DNA of 10,208 bases from JAHEEL01 sp964581295 (GTDB lineage Bacteria > Actinomycetota > Acidimicrobiia > Spongiisociales > UBA5794), in the NCBI GenBank assembly GCA_964581295.1, contig CAZONX010000081.1, positions 1 through 10,208 on the forward strand. The letters run 5' to 3'. The notes under the pieces are model-generated. The model saw only the letters and a list, made by a program, of their open reading frames with translations. It searched no databases and was not told the DNA's origin. The translations under genes were made by a program, and so were the position numbers. Position 1 is the stretch's first letter. Each line of letters opens with the position of its first letter. This document shows, piece after piece, positions 1-6,824 of the stretch.

Positions 1-171
1 GCCGAGCAGCTCGACTTCAAACGGACCGGTGACAACACGGGGATGATGGTGGTGGACTGCAAGCAGAGCGACGTCGACATGCTTTCCGAGATGCTCGCGT
101 CTCACCGCAGCGTCGCCAAGGTCGAGGAAGTCCCGCCACGGTATTGGCCCCAGGGGACCGGCAACCGATGA
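1..171 (+). CDS. C-terminal fragment of an unidentified protein (5' end outside window)
   Basis: Frame 1 is open from the first base to a TGA at 169-171 and encodes the last 56 residues of a protein. The fragment contains a hydrophobic strand followed by a Cys (MMVVDC, residues 15-20), then a helix-like stretch (SDVDMLSEMLASH) and a second strand (VAKVEEV). This resembles a small alpha/beta regulatory or ferredoxin-like fold, but no family can be named from so little sequence. The tail PPRYWPQGTGNR is Pro/Gly-rich and probably disordered. The gene is on the same strand as the phosphorylase-like gene but is separated from it by about 110 bases that hold a hairpin and a putative promoter, so it is probably a separate transcription unit. 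It is called coding because the frame is open, the composition fits the neighbours and the stop is followed by a hairpin. Confidence 0.6.
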   Translation, partial: AEQLDFKRTGDNTGMMVVDCKQSDVDMLSEMLASHRSVAKVEEVPPRYWPQGTGNR

Positions 172-179
172 CGTAGTCG

Positions 180-194
180 CTCCGGTCGCCGGAG
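180..194 (+). terminator. Short hairpin after the upstream gene, possible terminator
   Basis: A perfect 6-bp inverted repeat (CTCCGG / CCGGAG) encloses a 3-nt loop, 9 bases after the TGA of the upstream gene. It is followed by a pyrimidine-rich stretch (TCCTTCCTCC) rather than a true T-run. It could be a weak intrinsic terminator. It could equally be chance in GC-rich DNA. Confidence 0.3.
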
Positions 195-268
195 TCCTTC
201 CTCCGGCCGGTACCGCCGGGCACTTCATGAGGGCATCGCGGGCGACCGAGAGCAGGCGACGATCGCTG

Positions 269-274
269 TATTCT
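269..274 (+). promoter_or_regulatory. -10-like hexamer placed for leaderless transcription of the phosphorylase-like gene
   Basis: TATTCT (4 of 6 matches to TATAAT) is preceded directly by TG and ends 6 nt before the ATG at 281. That is the spacing expected when transcription starts at the A of the start codon, as in the leaderless mRNAs common in actinobacteria. No Shine-Dalgarno is visible before any of the three candidate ATGs (227, 281, 305), so this element is the main reason for choosing 281. No convincing -35 box is present 16-18 bp upstream. Confidence 0.4.
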
Positions 275-280
275 CCGTAC

Positions 281-3200
281 ATGACACCCGCCCGATCGTC
301 CGACATGCCAACGACGGAGGGATTCGTCGACATCGACGGTGAAGGGTTCTATGTGATACCCGAGGCTGATCGGGTTGGGCCGTTCCTGATGAGCATCGTT
401 AGCGACTCCGATCACTGGATGTTCGTTTCGAGCCGCGGCGCGATTACCGCGGGAAGAGGCGTCTCGGCATCGGCGTTGTTCCCCTATGAAACGGAAGATC
501 GCATCCACCGCGCCGCAGGACTCACCGGTCCCGTCACAGCGATTCGCGTGCGTGGAGCCGGTCCCGAAACGACGTGGGAACCGTTCCGCGGCGCACACCC
601 GGTCCTCGGTCAGCGGAATCTCTACAAGTCCGTTGTTGGAGACCAAGTCCTGTTCGAAGAAGTCCGTCGCGACCTCGGCCTCGTGTTCCGCTATCGCTGG
701 TCACACAGCGAACGATTCGGCTTTGCGAGGCGCAGCACCCTTCTGAACACCGGTGATCGCCCGGTGACGCTCGATCTGGTCGACGGACTGCTAAACCTGC
801 TTCCATCTGGACTCGATCCTGCGCTGTATCAGCGGCTGAGCAGTCTCACCAACGCCTACAAGCGGAGCGAGATCATCGATCCAGAAGCGCGTTTAGCCGT
901 GTATTCGCTCGAGTCGCACGTTGTCGATCGACCCGAACCGGCTGAGGCGCTCCGCGCATCCGTTGCATGGTCTGTCGGGTTCGATGACGCAACTCTCGGC
1001 CTGAACACGGATATGGTCGAGTCGTTCCAGATCGGCCGCGAGACTGCGGCGGTTCCCCTCGTGACCGGCCAGGCCGGTTCCTACCTCCTCACGGGCAGCG
1101 TTGACCTGGCGCCAGGAGACGAGGAGAGCTGGGTCATCGTCGCCGACGTCGACCAGGACCAGGGCCAGGTCGCGGCCCTGCGACGCTTCGTCGACTCGTC
1201 GAGCGACCCCGTCGGAGAACTCGTTGCATCCACGCGACGCGGCAGCGAGTCATTGGTCACCATGATGGCGCGCAGCGATGCCCTGCAGCGGACCGGCGAC
1301 CGAGTCGCCACCGCGCATCACTTCGCGAACGTCACCTACAACGTCATGCGAGGTGGCATCTTCATCGACGACCACGGCATCCGCACGGCTGATCTAGCGA
1401 GCTTCCTTCACGATCGAAATCGGGCAGTCGCGAACCGTCACCGCTCACGCTTCCAGGCATTGACGGACATCGTTGATCGGACGGTCCTCTTGACCGAGGT
1501 TGAGGAGACCGGTGACGCCCAGCTGATGCGCCTCGTACTCGAGTACCTCCCGCTCACGTTCTCGCGTCGACATGGTGACCCGAGCCGCCCGTGGAATGAG
1601 TTCATGATCCGGGTGCGCGACGAACATGGCGAGCCGGTCATGCACTACGAAGGCAACTGGCGAGACATCTTCCAGAACTGGGAGGCGTTGTGTCTCAGCT
1701 TCCCTGCCTACCTCCCGAGCATCATCTCCGTCTTTGTCAATGCTTCCACTGCCGACGGCTTCAACGCCTATCGGATAACCCGAGATGGCATCGACTGGGA
1801 AGTTGCGGATCCCGACGATCCCTGGAGCAACATCGGGTACTGGGGCGATCATCAGATCGTGTACCTGCATCGTCTCCTCGATGCGACTCGGCGCTATCTC
1901 CCTGGAGAAGTCGAACGTCTTTTGAATCGTGAGTGGTTCGCATATGCCGACGTTCCCTATCGCATCGTGTCATACGACGAGATCGTGCGCGACCCGAAAT
2001 CGACGATCCGTTTCGACCAGGCGGCGGCCGACCGCGTGGAACAGCGCGTCGAAGACGTCGGTCTAGACGGGAAGCTGCGGTGGGGCGCCGACGGCAACGT
2101 CTATCTCGTGACGCTGCTCGAGAAGCTGCTGGTACCCGCGCTCGCCAAGCTCTCGAACTACGTTCCGGCAGGCGGCATCTGGATGAACACCCAGCGACCC
2201 GAATGGAACGACGCGAACAATGCCCTGGTTGGGAATGGCGTGTCGATGGTGACGCTCTGCCAACTGCGTGCCTACCTGACGCGATTGCTCGAAACGGTTG
2301 CGGGCTCCGGCCTGGGCGAGGTGGATCTAACGGTCGAGGTGGCGGGTTGGCTTCGGGCTCTGTCGATCGTGCTCCGAGAGAGCATTGACATTGTCGGTGG
2401 CGACCTCACTGACGCACGTCGGAGATCCATGGTGGATGAACTCGGACTCCTCTATACGGCGTACCGGGCGGCCGTCTATGGTGCCGGCTTCTCCGGGAAG
2501 ACCTCGGTGACCGTTGCGGAGATCGTCGAGCTCTGCGAGACGGCCGTGGACCACCTCGACGACACGATCCGCCGCAACCGTCGGCTCGACGGTCTCTATG
2601 AGTCGTACAACCTCGTTGAGTTCGACCCGGACGGCGTCACCGCGCGCGTCGACCACCTCGGAGAGATGCTCGAAGGACAGGTGGCGGTGCTCAGTTCCGG
2701 CTACCTGTCTGCCGAACAGCAGGTCGTCACCATCGATGCGCTGTTCGCAAGCTCCCTGTTCCGTCCTGATCAGCGCAGCTTCACGCTCTATCCGCCGAAC
2801 CGGCCGCCATCGTTCCTCGACAAGAACGTCGTGCCTCAGTCCGACGTCGCGGAGAACCCGCTGCTCACGGCACTCCTCAGTGTCGGAGATCGGTCGATCA
2901 TCACCCAGGACGTGGACGGCCGGTATCGGTTCTGCGCCGCATTCCGAAACCGGAATGATCTCGTCGCTGCGTTGGATCGACTCGCCGAAATCGACGAGTG
3001 GCACCGCCTCGTCTCCGTCCAGCGAGACCCGATCCTTCAGTTGTACGAAGACGTGTTTCGCCACCACGCCTACACCGGCCGGTCGGGATCGATGTACGGC
3101 TACGAAGGACTCGGCTCGATCTACTGGCACATGGTCGCCAAGTTGCTCGTTGCTGTACAGGAGTCGATTGTCGAGGCACGCGAAGCGGGGGTGCAGCAAT

Positions 3201-3721
3201 CCACGATCGACGACCTCGTCGCCGCCTATTGGCGGGTACGTTCCGGCCTGGGGTTCAACAAGACGGCGGCCGACTACGGGGCATTTCCCGCTGATCCCTA
3301 CTCCCACACGCCTGCGCACGCCGGCGCCCAGCAGCCGGGGATGACCGGACAGGTCAAGGAGGAACTCCTGACCCGCCTCCTCGAGACCGGTGTCCGCATC
3401 GCCGACGGGGAGGTCCACTTCGATCCGGTCCTCCTGCGCGACAGCGAGATGCTCGATTCGCCGGAAGCGTGGGAAGCGTATGGCATCGATGGTATGTGGC
3501 ACGAGATCGACGTTCCCTCCGTCTCAATCGGGATGACCCTGTGCCAGATTCCCGTCATTGTGACCCTCACCACAGACGAGGCCGCGATTGAAGTCACGTA
3601 CTCTGATGGGACCAGGCTCGCGATCAATGGCCATCGAATCGATCGGGATACCAGTCGCGCCATCTTCGGCCGTACCGGTCGCGTCGTGCGCGTTGACGCT
3701 CAGATTCCCGGTCGACGATGA
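281..3721 (+). CDS. Large phosphorylase-like protein (six-hairpin glycosidase / GH94-GH149-GH161-type superfamily), substrate unknown
   Basis: This 1146-aa, apparently cytoplasmic protein has no signal peptide or membrane segment. Its N-terminal ~300 residues look like the beta-sandwich domain of inverting sugar phosphorylases, with conserved-looking blocks TAGR (56-59) and LFPYETED (66-73). The middle has the features of an (alpha/alpha)6 barrel: NWRDIFQNWEAL at 459-470, PWSNIGYWGDHQ at 514-525 and EWNDANNALVGNG at 641-653. The last resembles the (D)WND motif of GH94, whose Asp is the general acid, making D644 the candidate catalytic residue. C-terminal blocks GSMYGYEGLGSIYWHM (936-951) and QQPGMTGQ (1017-1024) could supply phosphate ligands comparable to the His and Thr-Gly of GH94. 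At 1146 aa it is longer than typical GH94 (~800 aa) and near the size of GH149/GH161. It overlaps the downstream nahK-like kinase gene by ATGA, which supports release of a sugar 1-phosphate plus a sugar that the kinase then activates. I recall similar unannotated proteins in Bacteroidetes beside NahK-like kinases, but this is memory, not a search. Alternative ATGs are at 227 (1164 aa) and 305 (1138 aa). The enzyme class is inferred and the substrate is unknown. Confidence 0.7.
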   Translation: MTPARSSDMPTTEGFVDIDGEGFYVIPEADRVGPFLMSIVSDSDHWMFVSSRGAITAGRGVSASALFPYETEDRIHRAAGLTGPVTAIRVRGAGPETTWEPFRGAHPVLGQRNLYKSVVGDQVLFEEVRRDLGLVFRYRWSHSERFGFARRSTLLNTGDRPVTLDLVDGLLNLLPSGLDPALYQRLSSLTNAYKRSEIIDPEARLAVYSLESHVVDRPEPAEALRASVAWSVGFDDATLGLNTDMVESFQIGRETAAVPLVTGQAGSYLLTGSVDLAPGDEESWVIVADVDQDQGQVAALRRFVDSSSDPVGELVASTRRGSESLVTMMARSDALQRTGDRVATAHHFANVTYNVMRGGIFIDDHGIRTADLASFLHDRNRAVANRHRSRFQALTDIVDRTVLLTEVEETGDAQLMRLVLEYLPLTFSRRHGDPSRPWNEFMIRVRDEHGEPVMHYEGNWRDIFQNWEALCLSFPAYLPSIISVFVNASTADGFNAYRITRDGIDWEVADPDDPWSNIGYWGDHQIVYLHRLLDATRRYLPGEVERLLNREWFAYADVPYRIVSYDEIVRDPKSTIRFDQAAADRVEQRVEDVGLDGKLRWGADGNVYLVTLLEKLLVPALAKLSNYVPAGGIWMNTQRPEWNDANNALVGNGVSMVTLCQLRAYLTRLLETVAGSGLGEVDLTVEVAGWLRALSIVLRESIDIVGGDLTDARRRSMVDELGLLYTAYRAAVYGAGFSGKTSVTVAEIVELCETAVDHLDDTIRRNRRLDGLYESYNLVEFDPDGVTARVDHLGEMLEGQVAVLSSGYLSAEQQVVTIDALFASSLFRPDQRSFTLYPPNRPPSFLDKNVVPQSDVAENPLLTALLSVGDRSIITQDVDGRYRFCAAFRNRNDLVAALDRLAEIDEWHRLVSVQRDPILQLYEDVFRHHAYTGRSGSMYGYEGLGSIYWHMVAKLLVAVQESIVEAREAGVQQSTIDDLVAAYWRVRSGLGFNKTAADYGAFPADPYSHTPAHAGAQQPGMTGQVKEELLTRLLETGVRIADGEVHFDPVLLRDSEMLDSPEAWEAYGIDGMWHEIDVPSVSIGMTLCQIPVIVTLTTDEAAIEVTYSDGTRLAINGHRIDRDTSRAIFGRTGRVVRVDAQIPGRR

Positions 3722-4917
3722 CCGCGGCTCGAGCGCCGCGGAAGGGACCGGATCGGGTGGACGACGTCGGCATCCGGGCGCTCATTGCGCAGTTCAGCAT
3801 CGCGGGGTCCTTCATCGATGGTTGTCTCTACGGCAGCGGCCACATCAACGACACCTACGCGATTCGATTCGATCAGGGCGGGATTCTGGTCCGATACATC
3901 CTGCAACGGATCAACCGATCTGTCTTCAAGGACATCCCGGGTTTGATGGAGAACGTCGATCGGGTGACGCGCCATATCGACGCATCGCTGGAAGCCAACA
4001 GCACACCGGACCGATCGCGACGCGTCCTCACACTGATTCCGACGCGACGCGGCGGCACCTACCACGTCGACCCTGCGGGCGACTATTGGCGCGCCTACCG
4101 GTTCATCGAGGGAGCCACCACCTACGACGTGCTCTCATCGCACCATCAGGCCTACGAGGTCGCCCGCGCTTTCGGGACGATGCAGACGATTCTTGCCGAC
4201 CTGCCAGAGCCACAGCTCAACGAGACGATCCCCGGCTTCCACAATGGCCCCGCAAGGTTGCGGGCGTTCCTCAGGGCGCTCGACGATGACCCATTGAATC
4301 GGGCGACCGCGGCGCGCTCCGAGATCGAGTTCCTGTTGGACAACGCAGACGGCTTTGATCGGTTGCCTGCGCTCATCGAGAGCGGAGCGCTACGCCTGCG
4401 TGCGACCCACAACGACACCAAGGTCAACAACGTGATGATCGACGACGTGACTGGCGAGGGGATTTGCGTCATCGACCTCGACACGTTGATGCCCGGCTTG
4501 GTCCTGTACGACTTCGGAGACTTGGTTCGCAGCGGCACCTGCCCGGTCGCCGAGGACTCTCAGGACATCGAGGGGGTGCACCTTGATCTGGAGCGGTTCG
4601 CGTCTCTGACGGAGGGCTATCTCTCGTCGGCCGGCGAGTCCGTGACTGCGACCGAACGCGAGCATCTGGTGTTCTCAGGAAAGATCGTCACGCTGACGCT
4701 CGGAGCCCGATTCCTGACCGACTACCTCCTCGGCGACACGTACTTCAAGACCCACCGGCCGGGCCACAACCTCGACCGATGCCGCGTGCAGTTCGCTCTC
4801 GTCAGATCGATCGCAGAGCAGGAAGGGGCGATGGAGGCCATCGTCGAACAGGCAGAGCATCGCCCAGGTCGTAGACCTGGCACGTCGCGTACCCAGGGTT
4901 CGCGGAGTCCCATTTGA
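3718..4917 (+). CDS. nahK: N-acetylhexosamine 1-kinase-like sugar kinase (APH/choline-kinase fold)
   Basis: This 399-aa cytoplasmic kinase probably transfers the ATP gamma-phosphate to the anomeric hydroxyl of an N-acetylhexosamine (GlcNAc or GalNAc) or a related sugar. It aligns over nearly its whole length with what I recall of Bifidobacterium longum NahK (359 aa): GSGHINDTY near the N-terminus, RYILQRINRSVF, then LRATHNDTKVNN with D233 as presumed catalytic base, and VIDLDTLMPG with metal-binding D253/D255, followed by YDFGD. The C-terminal half keeps FSGKIVTL and ARFLTDYLLGDTYF. The ATG at 3718 overlaps the TGA of the phosphorylase-like gene, so the two are translationally coupled. In Bifidobacterium NahK works with GH112 lacto-N-biose phosphorylase; here the partner is a different protein. 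Family similarity ends near residue 381. Residues 382-399 (RPGRRPGTSRTQGSRSPI) are encoded by a hairpin and an interspersed repeat that also provides the stop. Bacteroidetes homologues are often misnamed mucin desulfatase. The kinase fold is near certain; the exact sugar is inferred. Confidence 0.88.
   Translation: MTAARAPRKGPDRVDDVGIRALIAQFSIAGSFIDGCLYGSGHINDTYAIRFDQGGILVRYILQRINRSVFKDIPGLMENVDRVTRHIDASLEANSTPDRSRRVLTLIPTRRGGTYHVDPAGDYWRAYRFIEGATTYDVLSSHHQAYEVARAFGTMQTILADLPEPQLNETIPGFHNGPARLRAFLRALDDDPLNRATAARSEIEFLLDNADGFDRLPALIESGALRLRATHNDTKVNNVMIDDVTGEGICVIDLDTLMPGLVLYDFGDLVRSGTCPVAEDSQDIEGVHLDLERFASLTEGYLSSAGESVTATEREHLVFSGKIVTLTLGARFLTDYLLGDTYFKTHRPGHNLDRCRVQFALVRSIAEQEGAMEAIVEQAEHRPGRRPGTSRTQGSRSPI
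4864..4880 (+). other. Perfect 7-bp hairpin inside the 3' end of the nahK-like gene
   Basis: CCAGGTC and GACCTGG flank a GTA loop, all within the last 20 codons of the kinase gene and 6 bases before the 49-bp repeat. It may act with the repeat as a transcription end signal between the convergent kinase and GNAT genes, although there is no T-tract directly after it. The right-hand repeat copy at 9129-9177 does not carry this hairpin, so it is not part of the shared repeat core. Confidence 0.4.
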
Positions 4918-4934
4918 CGTCCTGGGCCCACAGA
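4886..4934 (+). repeat. 49-bp interspersed repeat, left copy
   Basis: This stretch matches the reverse complement of 9129-9177 at 43 of 49 positions by hand alignment without gaps. The identical blocks are CGCGTACCCAGGGTT (15 bp) and ATTTGACGTCCTG (13 bp), followed after one mismatch by GCCCACAGA. Four of the six mismatches cluster in the spacer between the blocks. It covers the last codons and stop (TGA 4915-4917) of the nahK-like gene and extends into the gap before the convergent GNAT gene. Read on the other strand, both copies give the phrase LWAQDVK and later NPGYA, but the right copy has an in-frame stop between them, so this is not treated as coding. Confidence 0.8.
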
Positions 4935-4971
4935 GTGTGATGGGCTGCGGGTCCTGTGTCCGGGTTGCCAG

Positions 4972-5550
4972 TCAATCCGGTTCGGAGCTTGCTCTGCGTC
5001 GCTCCTCCCACTCGGGCCGCAGAATGCTGAACAGCAGGTGATCGTGATAGGTGCCGTCGCGGAGTTCTGCCTGACGCACAATCCCCTCTCCGACCAGACC
5101 GACTTTCCGAAGTGCCCGCTGCTCTGCGGGGTTGTCGAGCGCTGTGTCCGACTGCACCCGGTGCGTGTCGGTGTGCTCGAAGAGGTGGTCGACGAGCTTG
5201 CGCTGCGCCTCGGTTCCGTATCCCTGGCCGCGGAACTCCGGCAGGAGAGTGATTCCGAATGCGAGGCAACGACTGCCGAGCGACGGCCCCCAACGCTCGG
5301 TCCGCCATCCCACGGTGCCGATGCGAGTTCCGTCCGCGATCTCCACGACCAGCGAACCCTGGCGGGCGCCGGCAAGGCCGTCCCGATCGAAGTCGGCACG
5401 GAGCTCCGCGTCGAACTTGCCGACATCAAGCGGCTCGCCGCTCCAGTTGTGCTCACCGACAGCTACCGGATCAGCAGCGGTCTGCGCTATCCACGACAGA
5501 TCGCCCAAGCGCACCGGGCGTAGGCGAACCGGCGGATGAGGATGAGACAT
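4972..5550 (-). CDS. GNAT-family N-acetyltransferase (RimJ/RimL-like)
   Basis: A 192-aa cytoplasmic GNAT protein that uses acetyl-CoA to acetylate an amine; the substrate cannot be told. The acetyl-CoA pyrophosphate-binding loop is visible as RGQGYGT at residues 107-113, following the strand CLAFGITLLPEF. The C-terminal part has DNPAEQRALRKVGLVGEG (about 129-146), the typical N-A-x2-L/A-x-K-x-G-F-like acetyl-CoA segment of RimJ/L proteins, and HDHLLFSIL near the end. The start at 5550 was chosen because GGAGAA lies about 8 nt upstream and the protein then begins directly with the first strand (VRLRPVRLGDL). A longer in-frame reading from 5775 adds 75 residues that look non-coding. The gene converges on the nahK-like gene across a 54-base gap and lies 161 bases downstream of the YCII-like gene on the same strand, probably under its own promoter. 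Confidence 0.88.
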   Translation of the reverse strand: MSHPHPPVRLRPVRLGDLSWIAQTAADPVAVGEHNWSGEPLDVGKFDAELRADFDRDGLAGARQGSLVVEIADGTRIGTVGWRTERWGPSLGSRCLAFGITLLPEFRGQGYGTEAQRKLVDHLFEHTDTHRVQSDTALDNPAEQRALRKVGLVGEGIVRQAELRDGTYHDHLLFSILRPEWEERRRASSEPD

Positions 5551-5711
5551 CTGGGCGTTCTCCACGTGCAAGGTTGCGAACGCTACCACCGCGGGCGGGA
5601 GGCGCCGGTGGCCGGCATCCATTGGAACGACAGAGGTCCCCTTCGGCGCGAGGAACCGCACATCAATCGGGTTCTTCGGCACGCCCGCCGTTCGCCGACG
5701 AGCAGGCAGAC

Positions 5712-6026
5712 CTACGCGATCTGGATCGTCTCGCAGACCTCGATGCTGCCGTTGTAGCCCTCGAGAATTGGACAACCCGCTGCCATCTCGACGACCTGAA
5801 CCATCGAGTCGGCCGAGACCATGGTGTAGCCCGTCGGACCGTCACCAACGTCTGAAACTGTCCCGTCGGGAGAGATGCCCTTGACCGGGCCGATGGGGCT
5901 TCCTCCGTCGACGATTGCCTCACCGAGGTTCTGGTACCAGGCACCCCATGCGGCCATCACGCGAGCCCCTTCCTCTTCGGTCTCCGGCATGGCCCCGCCG
6001 CTGTACACCAACAGGTAGTTCGTCAC
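5712..6026 (-). CDS. YCII-related domain protein
   Basis: A 104-aa small protein of the YCII/DGPF-like dimeric alpha-beta barrel family. Typical signs are the first strand TNYLLVYSGG at the very N-terminus, a Met/acid-rich turn (MPETEEEGARVM), the WGAWYQNLGEAIVDGG segment around residues 27-42, and the GYTMVSADSMVQVVEMAAGCPIL segment (67-88), including the CP(I/L)L that often precedes the last strand with GSIEV. Some relatives are actinobacterial accessory proteins associated with ECF sigma factors, but none is present here. The role is unknown. The start is a GTG at 6026, because a strong GGGGAGGA lies 7 nt upstream and the protein then starts at the family's usual position. A GTG at 6047 would overlap this site. 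It is divergent from the DUF4126 gene, with 131 bases between the starts. Confidence 0.85.
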   Translation of the reverse strand: MTNYLLVYSGGAMPETEEEGARVMAAWGAWYQNLGEAIVDGGSPIGPVKGISPDGTVSDVGDGPTGYTMVSADSMVQVVEMAAGCPILEGYNGSIEVCETIQIA

Positions 6027-6033
6027 CAGTCCA

Positions 6034-6041
6034 TCCTCCCC
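6034..6041 (-). promoter_or_regulatory. Shine-Dalgarno that fixes the GTG start of the YCII-like gene
   Basis: GGGGAGGA on the - strand sits 7 nt before GTG 6026 and is a near-perfect anti-SD match. An ATG that begins inside the site (ATG GAC TGG TGA) stops after three codons, and the in-frame GTG at 6047 would place the SD inside the coding region. The 6026 start is therefore preferred. Confidence 0.7.
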
Positions 6042-6143
6042 GGTCACTTATCCGCACCCCGCGGGCCTATTCGCGCGCTCTGCGGTGTGTGGACGGTTCG
6101 TCGCACGGAGCGGGCCACCCGGCTGCCGATCGCAAGCGCCCGG

Positions 6144-6149
6144 TACCAT
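6144..6149 (+). promoter_or_regulatory. -10-like hexamer for leaderless DUF4126 transcript
   Basis: TACCAT (TANNNT pattern) ends 8 nt before the ATG at 6158, and no purine-rich Shine-Dalgarno lies between them. This is the layout expected of a leaderless actinobacterial mRNA. No clear -35 box is seen, so the call rests on the hexamer position and the absence of a ribosome site. Confidence 0.4.
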
Positions 6150-6157
6150 CGGCCGTC

Positions 6158-6748
6158 ATGGAGAGCATCGGAATCCTGGCGGGGTCGGGATGGGCGTCCG
6201 GGATCAACCTGTACCTCGTCACACTCCTCCTCGGTATCGCGGCCCGAATCGGGTGGAGCGACGTGCCCGAGGTCTTCGGTCGCACCGATGTCATGATCGT
6301 TGCCGGAATCCTGTTCGCCCTCGAGTTCGTTGCGGACAAGATTCCGTACGTCGATAACTTCTGGGATGCAGCCCACACGGTGATTCGGCCGGTCGGAGCC
6401 GGGCTGATCGGCGCTGTGGTCGCCGGCTATTCCCCGTCGATCGGGGCCGCCTTGGGTGCCGCTGTTGCGGCCGCTCTCGCGCTCGATGCCCACGCCGCGA
6501 AAGCTTCGACTCGACTGGTCGTGAATACCTCCCCTGAGCCCGTGTCTAACGTCGCGCTGTCGCTGTTCGAGGACGTCTCTGTCGCCGGGCTGATGATCCT
6601 GGCTCTTCGTTACCCGGTTGTTGCTGTGGTGGTGGTGTTCGTACTCGTGATCGGTGCGACGGCGATCACGGTGTGGTTGTGGCGTACGGCCCTGCGAGGG
6701 ATTCGCCGCGTTCACGCGGCGCTTGGAGGTTCCTCCTCGGCTGCCTGA
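6158..6748 (+). CDS. DUF4126 family integral membrane protein
   Basis: A 196-aa membrane protein of unknown function. The N-terminus LAGSGWASGINLYLVTLLLG (residues 8-27) and the segment EFVADKIPYVDNFWDAAHT (56-74) are hallmarks of DUF4126, with the conserved acidic and aromatic residues between membrane helices. Hydrophobic stretches lie at about 13-30, 44-60, 79-110 (Ala/Gly-rich, possibly a hairpin of two helices) and 140-172, the last ending in WLWRTALRGIRR, a positively charged cytoplasmic tail. The ATG at 6158 was chosen because everything in frame upstream is Arg/Pro-rich and unlike a membrane protein, and because a -10-like hexamer lies just ahead. The zinc metallopeptidase gene follows after 76 bases on the same strand but has its own strong ribosome site and possibly its own promoter. 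Confidence 0.88.
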   Translation: MESIGILAGSGWASGINLYLVTLLLGIAARIGWSDVPEVFGRTDVMIVAGILFALEFVADKIPYVDNFWDAAHTVIRPVGAGLIGAVVAGYSPSIGAALGAAVAAALALDAHAAKASTRLVVNTSPEPVSNVALSLFEDVSVAGLMILALRYPVVAVVVVFVLVIGATAITVWLWRTALRGIRRVHAALGGSSSAA

Positions 6749-6824
6749 CCGTGTCCCCGATCCCGATCGCCGGCCCTCGGACGCCCCGCTACCCTTCCCG
6801 CTGCGACTGGAGGGGAGGCATCGG

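Noticed and set aside
2327..3502. 391-aa open frame on the - strand inside the phosphorylase-like gene
   Set aside because: It lies fully antisense to a gene with recognisable conserved motifs. High GC makes long opposite-strand frames common, and it shows no domain or ribosome site.
281..3721. Annotation as GH112 lacto-N-biose phosphorylase because of the NahK neighbour
   Set aside because: The protein is much longer than GH112 (about 750 aa), and its motifs point to the GH94-like alpha/alpha-barrel group.
3718..4917. Annotation of the kinase as aminoglycoside phosphotransferase or mucin desulfatase
   Set aside because: The fold is shared with APH enzymes, but full-length similarity is to N-acetylhexosamine 1-kinase. 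It has no sulfatase signature, and the neighbour is a carbohydrate-active protein.
4802..5308. - strand frame reading LWAQDVK and NPGYA through the left repeat
   Set aside because: It continues into the GNAT gene in the wrong frame, and the right repeat copy has a stop between the two phrases, so the repeat is unlikely to be protein-coding here.
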